Positions 1-8,934 are shown, counted from the first letter of the stretch. The stretch is DNA of 64,000 nt from Pseudomonadota bacterium (GCA_023451375.1 JAEXZS010000097.1:86368-150367); one strand, 5' to 3'. Notes: generated by a model from the letters alone, not told the origin. Numbers and translations: made by a program.

Positions 1-753
1 GCGCGCCGCATGGTCGGCGAGGCCCTGCGCATCGGCTATCGCCACATCGACACGGCCTGGATCTACAAGAACGAGAAGGCCGTGGGCGAAGGCGTCCGCG
101 ATTCCGGGGTCCCGCGCGAGGACGTCTTCCTGACCACCAAGATCTGGGTCGACCACTTCCATCGCGACGACCTGCTGAAACAGGCCGAGGAATCGGCGGA
201 GAGCCTGGGGACCACGCCGGACCTGCTGCTGCTGCACTGGCCCAGGCCGGAGCCGTCGTTCGCGGAGACGCTGGGCGCGCTGAACGAGGCGAAGGACCGG
301 GGGCTGACGCGGTCGATCGGCCTGTCCAACTTCCCGTCCGAGGAATTCCGTCAGGCGCAGGCGCTGTCGCCGGCCCGGCTGGTCACGAACCAGGTGGAGC
401 ACCATCCCTACCTCGGCATCGACCTGCTGGTGCAGACGGCCGAGGAGCTGGGGTCGTCGATCACCGCCTGGTCGCCCCTGGCCCAGGGCAAGATCGCCGA
501 CGACGCCACGATCAGCGAGATCGCCAGGGCGCACGGCAAGACCAACGGTCAGGTGACCCTGCGCTGGCTGATCCAGAACCGCGTCATCGCCATTCCGCGC
601 ACCGCCAAGGAAAGTCGGGCGCGGGAGAATTTCGACATCTTCGACTTCGAACTGTCCAGCGAGGAGATGCAGCGGATGGACGCGCTGGATCGCGGGGAGC
701 GGCTGGGTCCCTGGCTGGACCCGGCGTTCGAATGGGACAAGACTGACGCCTGA
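1..753 (+). CDS. Aldo/keto reductase (5'-truncated by window edge)
   Basis: NADPH-dependent aldehyde/ketone reductase of the AKR superfamily, closest in style to the 2,5-diketo-D-gluconate reductase branch; cytoplasmic. The reading frame is open to base 1, and an internal ATG at 10 is not a credible start because the N-terminal strand with the usual GFGT-like segment is missing, so some 25-30 residues probably lie upstream. The catalytic tetrad is visible: Asp in HIDTA, Tyr in WIYKNE, Lys in TTKIW and His in LLLHWP. The C-terminal IPRTAKESRARENF segment fits the adenosine-phosphate binding loop of NADPH. The next gene starts 18 bases downstream on the same strand. Physiological substrate cannot be read from sequence. 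Confidence 0.9.
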   Translation, partial: ARRMVGEALRIGYRHIDTAWIYKNEKAVGEGVRDSGVPREDVFLTTKIWVDHFHRDDLLKQAEESAESLGTTPDLLLLHWPRPEPSFAETLGALNEAKDRGLTRSIGLSNFPSEEFRQAQALSPARLVTNQVEHHPYLGIDLLVQTAEELGSSITAWSPLAQGKIADDATISEIARAHGKTNGQVTLRWLIQNRVIAIPRTAKESRARENFDIFDFELSSEEMQRMDALDRGERLGPWLDPAFEWDKTDA

Positions 754-771
754 TCGATCGGGAGGCGCGAC

Positions 772-1434
772 ATGGTGCGGGAACGGGACCGTCCACGGCT
801 GTGGCGCGCCGCCTTCGCGGTGATCGGCTGGAGCGCCCTGGCGCTTCAGTATGTGCTGATGATCGGGCCGGCGGACGGCTGGGCGGTGCTGGAACGGACC
901 GTCAACTTCTTCAGCTTCTTCACCATCCTGAGCAACGTCCTGGTCGCCCTGGCCTTCACCGGCCCGCTGCTGAACGGCGAGCGGCGACTGGCGCGGTGGA
1001 GCGCCGGCGAGGGGGTGCGCGCGGCGGTGGCGATGTACATCGTGGTGGTCGGGGTCGTGTACCACTTCATGATCGCGCCGTATTGGCGGCCGGAGGGTCT
1101 GAACTTCGGCGTCAACGTGGTGCTGCACTACGTCATGCCGGCCGCCTTCGTGCTGGATTGGCTGTGGTTCACGCCGAAGGGGCGGCTGCGGTGGGTCGAT
1201 CCGGTGAAGTGGCTGGCGTTTCCGCTGGCCTATGCGGCGTGGACGCTGGTCCATGGGCTGGCGACGCACTGGTGGCCCTACGGCTTCGTCGACGTCGACG
1301 CGCTGGGTCTGCCGCGCGTGCTGGCGACCTTCGCCGGGCTGCTGGTCTTCTTCCTGGGGGTGGGGCTGACCCTCGCGGGGCTGGATCGCGCCTTTGGACG
1401 CGCGGCGCGTGACAGCGGCCCGCGTCCCGCCTAA
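772..1434 (+). CDS. Pr6Pr family integral membrane protein
   Basis: Integral inner-membrane protein of 220 residues with about six hydrophobic segments. The order of conserved bits (TVNFFSFFTILSN near residue 45, then HYVMPAAFVLDWL near 120 and a late WPYGFVDV) matches the bacterial Pr6Pr family, whose function is unknown. A strong Shine-Dalgarno, GGGAGG, lies seven bases before the ATG and fixes the start. It sits between the aldo/keto reductase and ubiD on the same strand with 10-20 base gaps, so the three may be co-transcribed, but nothing links their functions directly. Confidence 0.8.
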   Translation: MVRERDRPRLWRAAFAVIGWSALALQYVLMIGPADGWAVLERTVNFFSFFTILSNVLVALAFTGPLLNGERRLARWSAGEGVRAAVAMYIVVVGVVYHFMIAPYWRPEGLNFGVNVVLHYVMPAAFVLDWLWFTPKGRLRWVDPVKWLAFPLAYAAWTLVHGLATHWWPYGFVDVDALGLPRVLATFAGLLVFFLGVGLTLAGLDRAFGRAARDSGPRPA

Positions 1435-1444
1435 GCGTCGCGGC

Positions 1445-2974
1445 ATGGCCTACAAATCCCTGCGTGACTTCATCGAGCAACTGGAAGCCCAGGGCGAGCT
1501 GGCAAGGGTCAGCGAGCCGGTCTCGACGGTCCTGGAGATGACCGAGATCCAGACCCGGCTGCTGCGGAACGGCGGGCCGGCGGTGCTGTTCGAGAAGCCT
1601 GTCATGCCCGACGGGACGATCAGCCCCATCCCCTGCCTGGCCAACCTGTTCGGCACGGTCAAGCGCGTCGCCATGGGCGTGACGCTGGAGGGCAAGAGCC
1701 GCGCCACGGCCGGGGAACTGCGCGAGGTCGGGGAACTGCTGGCCTTCCTGAGGAATCCGACGCCGCCGCGCGGCTTAAGCGACGCCATGGAGATGCTGCC
1801 GCTGGCGCAGACCGTCATGTCGATGCGGCCCAAGACGGTGAAGAAGGCGCCGGTGCAGGAGGTGGTGCTGAAGGGCGACCAGATCGACCTGACCGCCCTG
1901 CCGGTCCAGTCGTGCTGGCCGGGCGAACCGGCGCCCCTGATCACCTGGGGCCTGGTGGTGACCAAGGGACCGTCGGACGAGCGGGAGGACGACTTCAACC
2001 TGGGCATCTATCGGATGCAGGTGCTGGGCAAGGACAAGGCCATCATGCGCTGGCTGGCCCATCGCGGCGGGGCCCAGCACTACGCCCGGCACAAGAAGGC
2101 CGGCAAGCGCGAGCCCCTGCCCTGCGCCGTGGTGCTGGGCGCCGATCCGGGCACCATCCTGGCGGCGGTGACCCCGGTGCCGGACACCCTGTCGGAATAT
2201 CAGTTCGCCGGCCTGATGCGCGGCGGCAAGGCCGAGCTGGTCGCGTGCAAGACGGTCCCGCTGATGGTCCCGGCCCAGGCCGAGATCGTGCTGGAAGGCC
2301 ACGTCCTGCTGGACGAGTTCGAGGACGAGGGTCCCTACGGCGACCACACCGGCTACTACAACTCGGTCGAGAAATTCCCGGTCTTCCAGGTCAGCGCCAT
2401 CACCATGCGCCGCGACCCCATCTATCTGACCACCTTCACCGGGCGGCCGCCGGACGAGCCCAGCGTGCTGGGCGAGGCGCTGAACGAGGTCTTCATCCCC
2501 CTGCTGCGTCAGCAGTTCCCCGAGATCGTCGACTTCTGGCTGCCGCCCGAGGGGTGCAGCTACCGGATCGCCGTGGTGTCGATGAAGAAGGCCTATCCCG
2601 GCCATGCCAAGCGGGTGATGCTGGGCGTCTGGAGCTATCTGCGGCAGTTCATGTACACCAAGTGGGTGATCGTCGTGGACGACGACATCGACGCCCGCGA
2701 CTGGAAGGACGTCATGTGGGCCATCTCGACCAAGATGGACCCGGCGCGCGACATCACCGTGATCGAGTCGACGCCCATCGACTATCTGGACTTCGCCAGC
2801 CCTGAGAGCGGGCTGGGCTCGAAGATCGGCCTGGACGCGACGGACAAATGGCCGCCCGAGACGAAGCGCGAATGGGGCGAGGAGATTCGCATGGACGAGG
2901 CGGTGGTCGAGAAGGTCAGCGACATGTGGAGCCGGCTGGGACTGCCCGGTGACGGAGCGCCGATCTGGAAGTAG
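1445..2974 (+). CDS. ubiD: UbiD family decarboxylase (4-hydroxy-3-polyprenylbenzoate decarboxylase)
   Basis: Prenylated-FMN-dependent decarboxylase; in ubiquinone biosynthesis UbiD removes the carboxylate from 4-hydroxy-3-polyprenylbenzoate, using cofactor made by UbiX, which is not in this window. Length is 509 residues, normal for the family. The conserved NLGIYRMQ segment (near residue 187) and DEGPYGDHTGYY (near 293) are the family's cofactor, metal and catalytic regions. The start was set at the ATG at 1445 (MAYKSLRDF) rather than the earlier in-frame ATG at 1394, which would overlap the previous gene. Other aromatic-acid UbiD decarboxylases exist, but the length and N-terminus favour the ubiquinone enzyme. 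Confidence 0.93.
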   Translation: MAYKSLRDFIEQLEAQGELARVSEPVSTVLEMTEIQTRLLRNGGPAVLFEKPVMPDGTISPIPCLANLFGTVKRVAMGVTLEGKSRATAGELREVGELLAFLRNPTPPRGLSDAMEMLPLAQTVMSMRPKTVKKAPVQEVVLKGDQIDLTALPVQSCWPGEPAPLITWGLVVTKGPSDEREDDFNLGIYRMQVLGKDKAIMRWLAHRGGAQHYARHKKAGKREPLPCAVVLGADPGTILAAVTPVPDTLSEYQFAGLMRGGKAELVACKTVPLMVPAQAEIVLEGHVLLDEFEDEGPYGDHTGYYNSVEKFPVFQVSAITMRRDPIYLTTFTGRPPDEPSVLGEALNEVFIPLLRQQFPEIVDFWLPPEGCSYRIAVVSMKKAYPGHAKRVMLGVWSYLRQFMYTKWVIVVDDDIDARDWKDVMWAISTKMDPARDITVIESTPIDYLDFASPESGLGSKIGLDATDKWPPETKREWGEEIRMDEAVVEKVSDMWSRLGLPGDGAPIWK

Positions 2975-3016
2975 GCGCGGGCGCATGTTATTACGTCGTT
3001 AGAACGGAGTGCGCTG

Positions 3017-3283
3017 ATGTCCTCGGCCATACGCAAGATCGGAAACTCGGCGGGCGTGATCCTGCCCAAACCCGTGCTGGAATCGCTCGGCGCCAAGCTG
3101 GGCGATCGGATCGATTTCGTCGCCGAAAATGGGCGAGTTTTCTTGTCACCCGTTGTCGCTGACCCGCGCGAAGGTTGGGAGGAGGACTCCAAGCGTCTGG
3201 GCGCGTTGGGCTTGACCGATGAAGATCAGGAATGGCTCGAAGCGCCGCTCAATACCGACGCCGAGAAGGACTGGGAGTGGTGA
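3017..3283 (+). CDS. MazE/AbrB-type antitoxin
   Basis: Small protein of 88 residues with an N-terminal swapped-hairpin AbrB/MazE DNA-binding domain (IRKIGNSAGVILPKPVLESL, then a LGDRIDFV strand) and an acidic C-terminal tail (residues ~50-88, ending EKDWEW) of the kind that wraps and neutralises a MazF toxin. The stop codon overlaps the GTG start of the toxin gene. Upstream, bases 2985-3003 form an AT-rich island that probably carries an autoregulated promoter. Base composition of this pair is visibly less GC-rich than that of the flanking genes. Confidence 0.87.
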   Translation: MSSAIRKIGNSAGVILPKPVLESLGAKLGDRIDFVAENGRVFLSPVVADPREGWEEDSKRLGALGLTDEDQEWLEAPLNTDAEKDWEW

Positions 3284-3594
3284 AACGGGGCGAGGTCTGG
3301 CTGGCCCGTCTCGACCCGACGGAAGGGAGCGAAATTCGCAAGACCCGGCCCTGTCTGATCGTCTCGCCGGATCGTCTCAGCCACCACGATATCTTCATCG
3401 TCGCCCCGATGAGTTCTGGCGACCGCGCCGCGCGTTTCCGTGTCGAAGTCGTCTTTCAGGGCCGACACGGACGCGTCCTGCCCGATCAGATCCGAACGGT
3501 CGCCCGCAGCCGATTGATCCGTCGGTTGGACAGGCTGGATGATCACTACGTCGCTGAGGTTCTCGGCATTTTGAGATTGATGTTTGAGGATTGA
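3280..3594 (+). CDS. MazF/PemK-type endoribonuclease toxin
   Basis: Toxin half of a type II toxin-antitoxin module, about 104 residues, typical of PemK/MazF. Family hallmarks: KRGEVWLARLDPTEGSEIRKTRPCLIVSPD at the N-terminus (only the order is of interest: the catalytic Arg lies in the KTRPCLIV segment), then VAPMSSG and LPDQIRTVARSRL, the last containing the second active-site region. MazF-like proteins cleave single-stranded RNA at short motifs. I chose the GTG at 3280, which overlaps the antitoxin stop (GTGA); an in-frame ATG at 3232 lies deep inside mazE and would add residues unlike the family. The GTG at 3277 is possible. Confidence 0.88.
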   Translation: MKRGEVWLARLDPTEGSEIRKTRPCLIVSPDRLSHHDIFIVAPMSSGDRAARFRVEVVFQGRHGRVLPDQIRTVARSRLIRRLDRLDDHYVAEVLGILRLMFED

Positions 3595-3654
3595 CCGCCG
3601 GCGGCAGGTCGCGTTTGTGAGGCGCCGTATGTGGGCGTTTTGCCGGGGGGCGAC

Positions 3655-4287
3655 GTGAGCGCGTTCGAATTCTTCTTCAGCTTCTACGGCCTGCTGCTGG
3701 GGCTATCGGTCGCCGAACTCGTGGGCGGGTTCGCGCGGGTGCTGCATGAGAAGCAGCGCATCCGGTTCGGCCTGCTGACGCCGATGCTGGCGCTTTTCGT
3801 GGCCATCGACATCGCCACCTTCTGGAACCAGGCCTGGGTCATCTTCCGGGGCGCGCCGTTCAACACCTTCGTGCTGCTGATCTCCTTGTCGATCGCCGCG
3901 ACCTTCTACGTCGCCGCCAGCGTGACCTTCCCGCGCGTGTCGGCAGAGGGCGGCAACGAGAGGATCGATCTGGACGCCCACTTCTGGGCCCATCGGCGGC
4001 TGGTGTTCGGCTGCATCCTGGCCGCCAACCTGATCGTGGCCGTGATCGTGATCATCCTGGCCCAGCTCAACCCCGACTTCGCCCGGATCGCCAGTTCGGT
4101 TCGCCTGTGGGTCGGGGTCGCGATCTTCGTCGTCGGAACCGCCACCGCCGCTTTCGCGCCGTGGCGCCGGGTCGTGGTCGGCGCCCTGATCGTCGTGCTG
4201 ATCTACAGCCTGTGGGGCATGGCGAATTCGGCCGCCGTTCTGGTCAAGGCCGGCGGGTGGGCGCCCGCGCTGGGCGGCGGCGGTTGA
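3655..4287 (+). CDS. Small polytopic membrane protein of unknown function
   Basis: Hydrophobic protein of about 210 residues with roughly six membrane segments (FEFFFSFYGLLLGLSVAEL, then segments near residues 45, 75, 125, 155 and 180). I do not recognise a functional family; similar proteins beginning with an aromatic-rich first helix are usually annotated as hypothetical. The GTG at 3655 is preferred because GGGGGG lies four bases before it; a GTG at 3631 is in frame and would add eight residues. It is downstream of the toxin gene and 39 bases before the M14 peptidase gene. Confidence 0.6.
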   Translation: MSAFEFFFSFYGLLLGLSVAELVGGFARVLHEKQRIRFGLLTPMLALFVAIDIATFWNQAWVIFRGAPFNTFVLLISLSIAATFYVAASVTFPRVSAEGGNERIDLDAHFWAHRRLVFGCILAANLIVAVIVIILAQLNPDFARIASSVRLWVGVAIFVVGTATAAFAPWRRVVVGALIVVLIYSLWGMANSAAVLVKAGGWAPALGGGG

Positions 4288-4325
4288 AACCTTGTCAGGC
4301 CGACCCAATCGGCTCACGAAAGGCC

Positions 4326-6158
4326 ATGCAGTCCCCTCTCCTGGTTTCGGCCCTGATGGCCGCCATTGCCTGTAGCGTGAGCCCCGCCATGTCCCAGTCG
4401 CTGCCCAACGCCGCCCCGTGGGATCAGGCTTTCCTGCCGCCGGCCCCGGCGTGGGAAGGCGCGTCGAGGGCGTTGCTGCGCGACGCCTCCGACCCGTGGG
4501 TCACGGCGTTCGAGGCCGATCCGGCGCATGACTTCAGCCCGAACTACGTCGACACCCGCGCGTGGTTCGACCGGCTGGACCAGGCCAGCGACCTGATCCG
4601 CATCGAACAGTTCGGCGTCTCGCCGGAGGGGCGGCCGATCTATGCGGTGATCGCGTCGAAGGATCAGGCGAGCTTCGATCCGGCCAAGCCGGTGCTGATG
4701 ATCCAGGCCGGCATCCACCCCGGCGAGATCGACGGCAAGGACGCGGGCATGATGCTGCTGCGCGACATCGCCCTTTATGGCAAGGACGGGCTGCTGGACC
4801 GGGTGAACCTGATCCTGGTCCCGATCCTGAGCGTCGATGGGCACGAGCGGTCCGGCCCCTATTCCCGCCCCAACCAGCGCGGGCCGCGCATCCAGGGCTG
4901 GCGCAACACGGCGACCAACCAGAACCTGAACCGCGATTATCTGAAGCTGGACCAGCCCGAGATGCGGGCGGTGCGCGCGCTGATCCTGAAGCACCGGCCG
5001 GACCTGTACGTCGACGTCCACGTCACCGACGGCATGGATTACCAGTACGACGTCACCTACGGCTTCAACGGCGAGAACGGGACGTTCAGCCGGTCGCCCA
5101 ACAGCTCGGCCTGGCTGGACGGCGTGTTCAAGCCGGCGATGAACGCGGCGCTGGAAGCGCAGGGCCACATTCCCGGCGAACTGGTGTTCGGCATGGACGA
5201 CGACGATCCGAAGGCCGGGCTGAACGACGGCGGCCTGGGCGAGCGGTTCTCCAACGGCTGGGGCGCGGCCGCGCACGTGCCGACCATCCTGATCGAGAAC
5301 CATAGCCTGAAGCCGCACGAGCAGCGGGTGCTGGGGACCTACGTCTTCATCGAGGCGGCGATGCGCCTGCTGGCCGATCAGGGCGCGGCGCTGCGGGCGG
5401 CCACCGAACAGGACCGGGCGCTGCGTCCGGCGGAGATCCCGACGAACTTCGAGCAGGAGGCGACGCCCGCCTCCGTCCGGGCCTTCAAGGGCATCCGCTA
5501 CGAGATGTACGACAGCCCGGCGTCGGGCCGACGCGAGGTGCGCTGGCTGGGCGAGGCCGATCCTGAAATCTGGCGGCTGCCGTTCTACGGCTCCAAGCCG
5601 ACGCTGACCCTGAAGCGGCCGACGGCCTATTGGGTCCCCGGCCATCGCGCCGACATCATCGAGCGGCTGAAGGCGCACGGGATCGAAATGGAGGCCGTGA
5701 CGGAGCCGCGCGTCGTCGGCGTGTCCATGCTGCGCCTGGTCGATCCGAAACTGGCCGCGCGGGCGAACGAGGGCCACGTCCAGGCCTGGGTCGAGGCGGT
5801 CGAGGCGGAGCGGCGCGACTGGACCTTCCCCGCCGGGTCGGTGCGCGTGCCGACCGATCAGCCGCTGGGCGACATCGTCGTCCTGCTGCTGGAGCCGCAG
5901 TCGAACGAGAGCTTCTTCGCCTGGGGCCTGTTCCCGGAGGTGCTGAGCCGGGTGGAATACATCGAGGCCTACGCCATCGCGCCGCTGGCCGACCGGATGC
6001 TGGCGGCCGATCCTGCGCTGAAGGCCGAGTTCGAGACGAAGCTGTCGGCCGAGCCGGACTTCGCCGCCGACGCCCAGGCGCGGCTGGGCTGGTTCTATGA
6101 GCGGACCCCCTTCTACGACGACCGCTATCTGCTTTATCCGGTCGCGCGCGAGGACTGA
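4326..6158 (+). CDS. Secreted M14 family zinc carboxypeptidase
   Basis: Exported metallopeptidase of 610 residues. The first ~23 residues form a signal peptide ending in AMSQS. The zinc-site signature HPGEIDGKD (His and Glu ligands) is near residue 130, and VDVHVTDGMDY near residue 235 should supply the third ligand, as in M14 carboxypeptidases. The large C-terminal half (residues ~370-610) has no motif I recognise. The ATG at 4326 is preferred over an ATG at 4107 because only the former gives a signal peptide. It overlaps the MAPEG gene by the TGATG junction at 6156, so translation is probably coupled. Likely role is periplasmic peptide processing. Confidence 0.87.
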   Translation: MQSPLLVSALMAAIACSVSPAMSQSLPNAAPWDQAFLPPAPAWEGASRALLRDASDPWVTAFEADPAHDFSPNYVDTRAWFDRLDQASDLIRIEQFGVSPEGRPIYAVIASKDQASFDPAKPVLMIQAGIHPGEIDGKDAGMMLLRDIALYGKDGLLDRVNLILVPILSVDGHERSGPYSRPNQRGPRIQGWRNTATNQNLNRDYLKLDQPEMRAVRALILKHRPDLYVDVHVTDGMDYQYDVTYGFNGENGTFSRSPNSSAWLDGVFKPAMNAALEAQGHIPGELVFGMDDDDPKAGLNDGGLGERFSNGWGAAAHVPTILIENHSLKPHEQRVLGTYVFIEAAMRLLADQGAALRAATEQDRALRPAEIPTNFEQEATPASVRAFKGIRYEMYDSPASGRREVRWLGEADPEIWRLPFYGSKPTLTLKRPTAYWVPGHRADIIERLKAHGIEMEAVTEPRVVGVSMLRLVDPKLAARANEGHVQAWVEAVEAERRDWTFPAGSVRVPTDQPLGDIVVLLLEPQSNESFFAWGLFPEVLSRVEYIEAYAIAPLADRMLAADPALKAEFETKLSAEPDFAADAQARLGWFYERTPFYDDRYLLYPVARED

Positions 6159-6568
6159 TGATGAGCGAATCCGTGATGCACGCCCTGCAGGCCGCCGCCC
6201 TCTGGAGCGGCCTGATGATCCTGCTGATGCTGGTGCTGTCGGGCATGGTGGTCAGCGGGCGGCGCAAGCACCTGGTGTCGTTCGGCGACGGCGGCCATCC
6301 CGACCTGCTGGCGGCCAGCCGCGCCTTCGGCAACTGCGTGGAGTACGCCACGCCGGGCATGGCGGCGCTGGGGCTGCTGGCCCTGGTCAGCGGCCAGCCG
6401 TGGATGGTGCATGCGGTCGGCGCGAGTCTGCTGGCGGGACGGATCGTCCACGCGCTGGGCCTGCTGCTGCAGACCGGCCCGTCGATCGGCCGGGTGCTGG
6501 GCATGGCGCTGACGTGGATCGCGCTCTTGGCGGCGGGCGTCGGCCTGATCGCCTACGGGGTGCTGTGA
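6158..6568 (+). CDS. MAPEG family membrane protein
   Basis: Four-helix integral membrane protein of about 136 residues. The FGNCVEYATPGMAALGLLAL segment in the middle corresponds to the MAPEG consensus (R-x-x-x-N-x-x-E-x-x-P), here R-A-F-G-N-C-V-E-Y-A-T-P. MAPEG proteins include glutathione transferases and peroxidases acting on lipophilic compounds, but bacterial members of this size are functionally undefined. The ATG at 6158 overlaps the stop of the upstream peptidase; a second ATG at 6161 follows directly and either could be used. Confidence 0.85.
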   Translation: MMSESVMHALQAAALWSGLMILLMLVLSGMVVSGRRKHLVSFGDGGHPDLLAASRAFGNCVEYATPGMAALGLLALVSGQPWMVHAVGASLLAGRIVHALGLLLQTGPSIGRVLGMALTWIALLAAGVGLIAYGVL

Positions 6569-6608
6569 CGCCGGTTGCGGCGACCGAGGGGGTCCGCCAT
6601 ATCGGGGC

Positions 6609-7973
6609 ATGACCGAAGTCCTGTCCGTCGCCGACGCGGCCCCCGCCTCCGATCTTCTCCATGACATCGTCCAGGCCGCGCTGAAGGCGGGCGCCGACGC
6701 GGCCGAGGCCGTGACCGCCGACCGCCAGGCGCTGTCGGTCGGGGTGCGCAACGGCCGGCTGGAGGATGTGGAGCGCGAGGAATCGCGCGACCTGGGCCTG
6801 CGCGTCTTCGTGGGCAGGCGGCAGGCGACGGTGTCGGCCTCGGACCTGTCGCCGGCGACGCGGGCGCGGCTGGTCGAGCGGGCCGTGGCCATGGCGCGGC
6901 TGGCGCCGGAAGACCCCTATGCGGGCCTGGCGCCGGAGGACAGGCTGGCGCGTGAGCCGTTCGCCCAGCTGGACCTCTATGATCCGACCGAGCGCGGCGC
7001 GGCCGAGCTGGAAGCGGCGGCGGCCGAGGCGGAGGGCGTGGCCCTGGCCGTGCCCGGCGTGGCCAAGTCAGAGGGCGGACACGCCTCCTGGTCGTCCAGC
7101 CGATGGCGGCTGGTCGCGTCCAACGGCTTCGACGGCGCCTACGAGGGCTCGGCCTTCTCGCTGGGCGTCGGCGTCATCGCCGAGAAGGACGGAGCGATGG
7201 AGCGCGGGGGCGAGAGCCGCACGACGCGCCATCTGGCCGACCTGCCCGGCGCCCAGTCCATCGGCGACTTCGCCGGCCGTCGCGCCGTGGCGCGGGTGGG
7301 GGCGCGCAAGATCGCCTCGACCACCGCGCCGGTGATCTTCGAGAACCGGGTCGCGGGCCAGATCGTCTCGCCCGCCATCGGGGCCGTCGCGGGGCCGTCC
7401 ATCGCGCGCGGCACCTCCTTTCTGAAGGACCGGCTGGGGCAGCGGGTGTTCGCGCCGGGGGTGGACCTGATCGATGATCCGTTCCGCCCGCGCGGTCTGG
7501 GCTCCACCCCGTTCGACGACGAGGGCGTCGCGGTCGAGGAACGCAGGCTGTTCGACGACGGGGTGCTGACCACCTGGCTGCTGAACACGGCCTCGGCGGC
7601 GCAGCTGGGCCTGGCCAGCACCGGCCACGCCTCACGCGGGCTGGCGGGTCCGTCGGGGGTCTCGACCCACAATCTGCACATGACCCCCGGCGAGCGCACG
7701 CTGGAACAGCTGATGGCCGACGCCGGGACGGGCCTGCTGGTCACCTCCATGTTCGGGCCGTCGCTGAACGGCAACACGGGCGACTGGTCGGCCGGGGTGT
7801 CCGGCTTCTGGTTCGAGCGTGGAGAGATCGCCTATCCGGTCAGCGAGGTGACGGTGGCCGGCAAGCTGACCGACCTCTACCTGCGGCTGCGGCGCGGCTC
7901 GGACCTGGAGTTCAGGGGCGCCTTCAACGTGCCGAGCCTGATGTTCGACGCGGTGGCCATCGCCGGCAAATGA
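6609..7973 (+). CDS. pmbA: TldD/PmbA family protein (PmbA-like)
   Basis: Cytoplasmic protein of 454 residues. The TldD/PmbA pair forms a heteromeric protease that matures modified peptides (microcin B17) and degrades the CcdA antitoxin in E. coli. PmbA-type rather than TldD-type: there is no HExxH-like zinc motif in the first half, and the C-terminal domain shows TGHASRGLAGPSGVSTHNL and GLLVTSMFGPSLNGNTGDWS, characteristic of PmbA. The 3' end overlaps the CysQ-like gene by ATGA, a common alphaproteobacterial arrangement. A tldD partner is not in this window. Confidence 0.92.
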   Translation: MTEVLSVADAAPASDLLHDIVQAALKAGADAAEAVTADRQALSVGVRNGRLEDVEREESRDLGLRVFVGRRQATVSASDLSPATRARLVERAVAMARLAPEDPYAGLAPEDRLAREPFAQLDLYDPTERGAAELEAAAAEAEGVALAVPGVAKSEGGHASWSSSRWRLVASNGFDGAYEGSAFSLGVGVIAEKDGAMERGGESRTTRHLADLPGAQSIGDFAGRRAVARVGARKIASTTAPVIFENRVAGQIVSPAIGAVAGPSIARGTSFLKDRLGQRVFAPGVDLIDDPFRPRGLGSTPFDDEGVAVEERRLFDDGVLTTWLLNTASAAQLGLASTGHASRGLAGPSGVSTHNLHMTPGERTLEQLMADAGTGLLVTSMFGPSLNGNTGDWSAGVSGFWFERGEIAYPVSEVTVAGKLTDLYLRLRRGSDLEFRGAFNVPSLMFDAVAIAGK

Positions 7974-8764
7974 TCGACCTGGCCGCCGATCTCGAGCTGA
8001 TCCGACAGGCCGCCGTCGACGCGGGCGCCCTGGCCCTGTCCGAGCGCGAGGCGGGGCTGAAGATCGAGGCCAAGCCGGGCGGGTCGCCGGTGACCAGCGG
8101 CGACCTGAAGGTCGACGCCATGCTGCGCGAGCGGCTGCTGGGCGCGCGGCCAGACTATGGCTGGCTGTCGGAGGAGACGGCGGATACGACCGAACGGACG
8201 GGCCGGCGGCGCATCTTCGTGGTCGATCCGATCGACGGCACCATCGCCTACATGAAGCGCAAGCCCTGGTGGTGCGTGCCCATCGCCGTGATCGAGGACG
8301 GCCGGGCGGTCGCCGCGGCGATCCATGCGCCGGTGGTGGGCGAGACCTATGTGGCCACCCGCGGCGGCGGGGCGATGCGGAACGGCGAGGCGATCGCCGC
8401 CTCGGATGTCGAGACGCTGGAGGATGCGTCCTTCCTGGGCGACGCGCGGCTGATCGAGGGGCCGCAATGGGCGGAGCCCTGGCCCACGGTCCGCTTCGAG
8501 AAGAGGAACGCCCTGGCCTATCGCATGGCGCTGGTGGCGGCGGGCGCCTTCGACGCCGCCATCGCGCTTACGCCCAAGTGGGACTGGGACGTGGCGGCGG
8601 GCAGCCTGATCGCCGAGGAGGCCGGCGCCGTGGTCAGCGACCACCACGGCCGCCCCTGGCGCTTCAACCGCCCCGACCCGCGCCAGGCCAGCCTGGTCTG
8701 CGCCGCTCCGGCCCTGCATCCGCAGATCGTGCGGCGCTGCCGCGCGGTGCCGATGGGGGGCTGA
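7970..8764 (+). CDS. Inositol-monophosphatase superfamily phosphatase (CysQ-like 3'(2'),5'-bisphosphate nucleotidase)
   Basis: Magnesium-dependent, lithium-sensitive phosphatase of 264 residues. Metal-binding signatures are all present: WLSEETADT (Glu pair, near residue 65), VVDPIDGT (Asp-x-x-Asp-Gly-Thr, near 84) and WDWDVAAGSLIAEEAG (near 204). Bacterial members with this layout usually dephosphorylate 3'-phosphoadenosine 5'-phosphate during sulfate assimilation, although histidinol phosphatases and inositol monophosphatases share the fold, so substrate is inferred. Translation is coupled to pmbA through the ATGA overlap. Confidence 0.85.
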   Translation: MIDLAADLELIRQAAVDAGALALSEREAGLKIEAKPGGSPVTSGDLKVDAMLRERLLGARPDYGWLSEETADTTERTGRRRIFVVDPIDGTIAYMKRKPWWCVPIAVIEDGRAVAAAIHAPVVGETYVATRGGGAMRNGEAIAASDVETLEDASFLGDARLIEGPQWAEPWPTVRFEKRNALAYRMALVAAGAFDAAIALTPKWDWDVAAGSLIAEEAGAVVSDHHGRPWRFNRPDPRQASLVCAAPALHPQIVRRCRAVPMGG

Positions 8765-8934
8765 CCCTCTCCCATCGGGAGAGGGCTTGAGCGCACGGCG
8801 GCGAAGCCGTCGTCCTTGCGCGACCCGAAGGGCGGCGCGAAGCAGCCAAAGGGTGAGGGGTCGGGTGGTGCGAACTGGCCCGCCGGCCGACCCTCATCCG
8901 ACCCTTCGGGCCACCTTCTCCCAATGGGAGAAGG
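8765..8934. repeat. Compound palindromic intergenic repeat
   Basis: The gap between the CysQ-like gene and the minus-strand YffB gene is filled by two related palindromes in opposite orientation. One hairpin, arms CCCTCTCCC and GGGAGAGGG around ATC, is at 8765-8785; the other, arms CCTTCTCCC and GGGAGAAGG around AAT, is at 8914-8934. Between them lie matching inner segments: AAAGGGTGAGGGGTCGG near 8850 on the left, and GACCCTCATCCGACCC near 8889 on the right. This looks like a dispersed REP/MITE-type element and could also stop transcription from both convergent sides. Confidence 0.75.

Noticed and set aside
4314..5777. A 487-codon antisense frame over the M14 peptidase
   Set aside because: Low-complexity antisense translation; the sense strand holds a signal peptide and zinc motifs.
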